From: Aliidongia dinghuensis
Lineage (GTDB): Bacteria; Pseudomonadota; Alphaproteobacteria; ATCC43930; CGMCC-115725
NCBI RefSeq assembly: GCF_014643535.1
Contig: NZ_BMJQ01000008.1
Location: forward strand, 248,001 to 312,000
Reading direction: 5' to 3'
Length of the DNA: 64,000 nucleotides
Part shown: positions 61,273 through 64,000 of the stretch, piece after piece
How the letters are laid out: the number at the start of each line of letters is the position of its first letter
Numbering within the stretch: position 1 is the first letter of the stretch
Program-made: the position numbers and the translations under genes
The notes under the pieces: model-generated
Seen by the model: only the letters and a program-made list of their open reading frames with translations
Database searches by the model: none
Told to the model about the DNA's origin: nothing

Positions 61273-61728
61273 CTACGCGGCGCCGTCCGCCAGGCGCTGC
61301 AGCACCACTGCCGCCTCGTCCGGCCATGGCTTCGACTTGCGGTTCTCGCCATCCATCAACACGACGATGCTTTCCGCGATCGCGACGCAGCGGCCCTCGT
61401 TGAACAGACCCTGGGCGAAGGCGACGGAGCTGCGGCCGAGCCGGGCGAGCCGGGTCCCGACCGCGGCCGTGCCGGGATGATGCATCTCGTGCCGGAACTC
61501 GACGGTGATCTTGACCAGCGCGAACAGGTCGGTTGGTTCGATCAGCGGGCGCACCACCGTATCGAGGAAGTGGACGCGGCCGTTCTCGAAGAAGCTCGCG
61601 AACACCACGTTGTTGACGTGGTTCTGCCGGTCGACGTCGCCGTAGCGCAGCACGTCCTCGACCCAATCGTGATAGCTCGCCCGGTCGGTTGGATCGAGGG
61701 CCGGCGGGGCGAAACCGGCGCTGCTCAT
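61273..61728 (-). CDS. Acyl-CoA thioesterase (hotdog fold)
   Basis: This 151-residue protein of the 4HBT/YbgC class has the catalytic loop YGDVDRQNHVNNVVFASFFE, with Asp in the usual active-site position. Typical strands include LFALVKITVEFRHEMHHPG and SSVAFAQGLFNEGRCVA. It would hydrolyse acyl-CoA. The ATG overlaps the upstream CaiB gene stop as ATGA, making it the last gene of the CoA-transferase operon. It converges on the cytochrome-porin gene 28 bp away. Confidence 0.9.
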   Translation of the reverse strand: MSSAGFAPPALDPTDRASYHDWVEDVLRYGDVDRQNHVNNVVFASFFENGRVHFLDTVVRPLIEPTDLFALVKITVEFRHEMHHPGTAAVGTRLARLGRSSVAFAQGLFNEGRCVAIAESIVVLMDGENRKSKPWPDEAAVVLQRLADGAA

Positions 61729-62936
61729 GAGGCTGCGTCGTGGGTGGTGAACGCGATGCCCTCCGCGATCAGCCGGTCGATCTCGGTCTCCGAATAGCCC
61801 GCCTTGGCCAGCACCGCACGCGTCGCATGACCGAACTTCTGCGGCACGCTGCGCAGGCCGCCCGGCGTGCGCGACAGCTTGATCGGCGTGCCGAAGCCGC
61901 TGTATTCGCCTTCCTCGATGACCATCTCGCGATGGATCGTTTGCGGGTGCTCCACGACGTGGGACAGATCGAGCACCGGCCCGCAGGGCACACCCTCGGC
62001 CAGCAGCCGCTCCGCCAGGTCATAGCCGTCGAGTTCGTCCAGCACCGGCTGCAGCAGCGCCGTCAGCGCGTCGCGGTTGGCGACGCGGTCGCGGTTGGCG
62101 GCGAAGCGCGGGTCGTCGATCAGCGCCTCGACGCCCAGCCGCCGGCAGAACATCGCGTATTGCCGGTCGTTGCCGACCGCGAGGAAGATCGGCACGGTCT
62201 TGGTCGGGTAGCAGTCATACGGGCTGATGTTCGGGTGCGCGCTGCCGGTGCGACCCGGAATCTTGTTATTGATCAGGTAGTTGGCGAGATGCGGGTGCAG
62301 CAGGGCCACGCCGCTGTCGAACAGCGAGGCTTCGACGAACTGGCCCTGGCCCGACTTGCCGCGCTCGATCAGTGCCATCAGGATGCCGAGCGCCGTGTTG
62401 AGCCCGGTCGCAAGGTCGACGATCGGAATGCCGAGGCGGAGCGGGGAGCCGCCGCGCTCGCCGTTGACGCTCATCAGGCCCGCCATGCCCTGGATCACCG
62501 CGTCGTAGCCGACCCGGCCGCCCAGCGGGCCGTCGCTGCCGAACCCCGAGACGCGGGCGTGGATCAGGCGCGGGAAGCGCGCGCGCAGCGTCTGTTCGTA
62601 GCCGATGCCCCAGCGCTCGAGCGTGCCGGCCTTGAAATTCTCGACCAGCACGTCGGCGTCCTCGAGCAGGCGGAACAGGATCTCGCGCGCCTCGGGCTTG
62701 GTGAAGTCCATGGCGACCGACTGCTTGTTGCGGTTGACGCCAATGAAATAGGACGCGTCGCCGTCGCGGAACGGCGGGCCCCAGCCGCGCGTCTCGTCGC
62801 CGGTCGGCGGCTCGATCTTGATAATCTCCGCGCCGTGGTCGCCCAGGATCTGCGTGCAGTAAGGACCGCCGAGCACGCGGGTCAGGTCGACGACCCGGAT
62901 GCCGGCGAGCGCGCCGGGATGGGGTTGAATGGTCAT
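61725..62936 (-). CDS. CaiB/BaiF (family III) CoA-transferase
   Basis: This 403-residue protein begins with ALAGIRVVDLTRVLGGPYCTQILGDHGAEIIKIEPP (quoted in part: VVDLTRVLGGPYCTQ), the standard family III N-terminus. It contains GVNRNKQSVAMDFTKPEAR, VLVENFKAGTLERWG and the region around SGFGSDGPLGGRVGYDAVIQG. Family III enzymes move CoA between acyl groups without a ping-pong covalent CoA intermediate of the family I type. Both ends overlap neighbouring genes as ATGA. Confidence 0.93.
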   Translation of the reverse strand: MTIQPHPGALAGIRVVDLTRVLGGPYCTQILGDHGAEIIKIEPPTGDETRGWGPPFRDGDASYFIGVNRNKQSVAMDFTKPEAREILFRLLEDADVLVENFKAGTLERWGIGYEQTLRARFPRLIHARVSGFGSDGPLGGRVGYDAVIQGMAGLMSVNGERGGSPLRLGIPIVDLATGLNTALGILMALIERGKSGQGQFVEASLFDSGVALLHPHLANYLINNKIPGRTGSAHPNISPYDCYPTKTVPIFLAVGNDRQYAMFCRRLGVEALIDDPRFAANRDRVANRDALTALLQPVLDELDGYDLAERLLAEGVPCGPVLDLSHVVEHPQTIHREMVIEEGEYSGFGTPIKLSRTPGGLRSVPQKFGHATRAVLAKAGYSETEIDRLIAEGIAFTTHDAAS

Positions 62937-63688
62937 GGAACGGTCTCTCCGGCAGGGGCGCGCCAGCCGAGCACCTCGGCGGCGAAGGCAGGATAGGTCT
63001 CGGCCAGGTCTTGTGCGACCGGGCCGCGCATCAGCGCGAGATCGGCCTCGGACGGCTCTGCCGTCGTCGGCACCACGTCCGGTGCCGCGAAGGTGAAGCC
63101 CGTGCGGTCGCGCACTTCCTCGAGTGTCACACCCGGGTGCAGGCTCGCGAGCGTGAAGCGGCCGGCCGTCTTGTCGAAATGGAAGACGCAGAGGTTGGTC
63201 ACGAGCGCATGTGGGCCGCCCGGCCGATAGACGCCAGGGGCGCTGGTGCCAGGCGCCGACACGAAATCGACCTGCTCGACCAGCGTGCGCCGGGTGTGCT
63301 CCAGGCGGAACAGGATGACCTTCGGCACGACGTAATAGAGATAGGCCGAACCGAATGAGCCGGAGAAGCGCGCCTTCGGCGCCGCATAATCGCCGATCGC
63401 CACCAGGTTGACGTTGCCGGCGCCGTCGATCTGGCCGCCCGAGAGGAAGAACGCGTCGATCCGGCCCTGGCCGGCGCAGTCGAACAGCTCGCGCCCGCCA
63501 TCGGTGAAGAAGCTGTGGCGGCGGCTGTTCAAGATCGACACGCGCATGCCGTCATGGCGCCGGGCGCCGAGCAGTGCCGCGGCGGCCGGAATCGGCGACA
63601 GCGCGCCGACCGCAACGTGGCGCACTCGGCCGATGAGCTCGGCCACCACGCCAATCAGCAGTTCCTCGGGACGGCAATTCCCGGTCAT
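62933..63688 (-). CDS. Family I CoA-transferase, beta subunit (GctB-like)
   Basis: This is a 251-residue protein of the 3-oxoacid/glutaconate CoA-transferase beta class. It has CRPEELLIGVVAELIGRVRHVAVG, FLSGGQIDGAGNVNLVAIGD and VVPKVILFRLEHTRR, followed by FVSAPGTSAPGVYRPGGPHALVTN. The usual catalytic Glu of family I beta subunits (EXGxxG region) is not obvious in the N-terminal part, where FFLSGGQIDG occupies the equivalent place. This resembles the GctB-like proteins of actinobacterial IpdB type, in which the Glu is also absent. It is coupled to gctA and caiB by ATGA overlaps. Confidence 0.85.
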   Translation of the reverse strand: MTGNCRPEELLIGVVAELIGRVRHVAVGALSPIPAAAALLGARRHDGMRVSILNSRRHSFFTDGGRELFDCAGQGRIDAFFLSGGQIDGAGNVNLVAIGDYAAPKARFSGSFGSAYLYYVVPKVILFRLEHTRRTLVEQVDFVSAPGTSAPGVYRPGGPHALVTNLCVFHFDKTAGRFTLASLHPGVTLEEVRDRTGFTFAAPDVVPTTAEPSEADLALMRGPVAQDLAETYPAFAAEVLGWRAPAGETVP

Positions 63689-64000
63689 CGCGCGAGCTCC
63701 CGGGCGAGATATGTGGCGAAGCCGGCGTCCGTCGCCGCGAGCTCGGCATATTCGGCGAGGTGCGGGCCGTCGTTCGGTCGGGCGCCGAAGCGGATGGGCC
63801 GGGTGCCCTCGGGCACAATGGCGACGCGGCCAACATAGAGCGCCGGCAGCGTGCCGGCCGCGAGCGTGTCGTCGGCGAGCAGGTCGCCGTCATAGAGCCG
63901 CTCGACCGTCACGACGCTCGTGGCCGAGGCATGGGCCATGGTGACGAGTTCCCGGCGCTTGCCGACCCAGACATTGCCGTTGCGATCGGCCATGGGGGCG
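63685..64000 (-). CDS. Family I CoA-transferase, alpha subunit (GctA-like), partial
   Basis: Only the C-terminal 104 codons are in the window; the frame stays open to the edge. The piece reads ADRNGNVWVGKRRELVTMAHAS, then TVERLYDGDLLADDTLAAGTLPALYVGRVA. This matches the terminal part of alpha subunits of IpdA/GctA type, where ADRxGNV is followed by ...VxTVE. The visible ATG at 63991-63993 is internal, not the start. It is the most upstream gene seen of the CoA-transferase operon and overlaps gctB as ATGA. Confidence 0.8.
   Translation of the reverse strand, partial: APMADRNGNVWVGKRRELVTMAHASATSVVTVERLYDGDLLADDTLAAGTLPALYVGRVAIVPEGTRPIRFGARPNDGPHLAEYAELAATDAGFATYLARELAR

Overview
The window is GC-rich DNA from an alphaproteobacterium, probably of the Rhodospirillales. 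Supporting signs are the gene order rpsF-rpsR-DUF2232-rplI-dnaB-alr-radA-cvpA-purF, an HdaA-type DnaA inactivator next to purM/purN, an aa3-oxidase subunit IV micro-gene, and an intracellular PHA depolymerase with a Cys nucleophile. Placement below class is inference. Nearly all of the DNA is coding. I saw no rRNA, tRNA, CRISPR array, insertion sequence or phage gene.

Layout. 1-4.6 kb: the end of a ProV-like ATPase, then a polar amino-acid ABC operon divergent from a GntR/FCD regulator with a perfect 14-bp operator between them, then the wreck of a LysR gene. 4.6-6.2 kb: purC and a lone receiver protein. 6.6-11.6 kb: yfgM-bamB-der and an orphan PAS kinase. 11.6-23.9 kb (minus strand): SDR, purF, cvpA, radA, mlaFE, alr, dnaB, cfa, rplI, DUF2232, rpsR, rpsF. 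The short dnaB upstream gap carries a perfect DnaA box in an 18-bp palindrome. 24.1-31.9 kb (plus strand): fabD-fabG-acpP-fabF-mltG, GST, an SDR (minus strand), yicC, gmk. Three hairpins separate acpP from fabF.

31.8-42.5 kb: the envelope cluster ksgA-pdxA-surA-lptD-lptG-lptF (minus) divergent from pepA-holC-ndk (plus). 42.5-46.0 kb: a DUF1203 protein, then a catabolic unit of GntR/UTRA regulator, MFS transporter and amidohydrolase with a 16-bp palindromic operator. 46.1-51.9 kb: aa3 subunit IV, purN, purM, then DUF2066, a PerM-like protein and hdaA, then a SixA-like phosphatase. 52.1-57.9 kb: a small unknown protein, a 0.57-kb regulatory gap, phaZ, an XRE-cupin regulator and a 971-residue three-PAS kinase. 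58.0-64.0 kb: a secreted TIGR03118-like protein, a class I cytochrome c divergent from a monoheme cytochrome-porin fusion, and an operon of two-subunit CoA-transferase, CaiB/BaiF CoA-transferase and thioesterase.

Most of the window is conserved housekeeping: purine synthesis (purC, purF, purM, purN, gmk, ndk), replication and its control (dnaB, holC, hdaA, radA), fatty-acid synthesis, and outer-membrane assembly (bamB, surA, lptDFG, mlaEF). The most striking accessory item is the 454-residue cytochrome-porin fusion at 59,880-61,244. Its layout and heme-flanking motif resemble the Cyc2 family of outer-membrane electron conduits, and it sits back to back with a soluble cytochrome c across a 12-bp palindrome. 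A second window-wide theme is a set of 13-21 bp tandem duplications lying at gene starts and ends.
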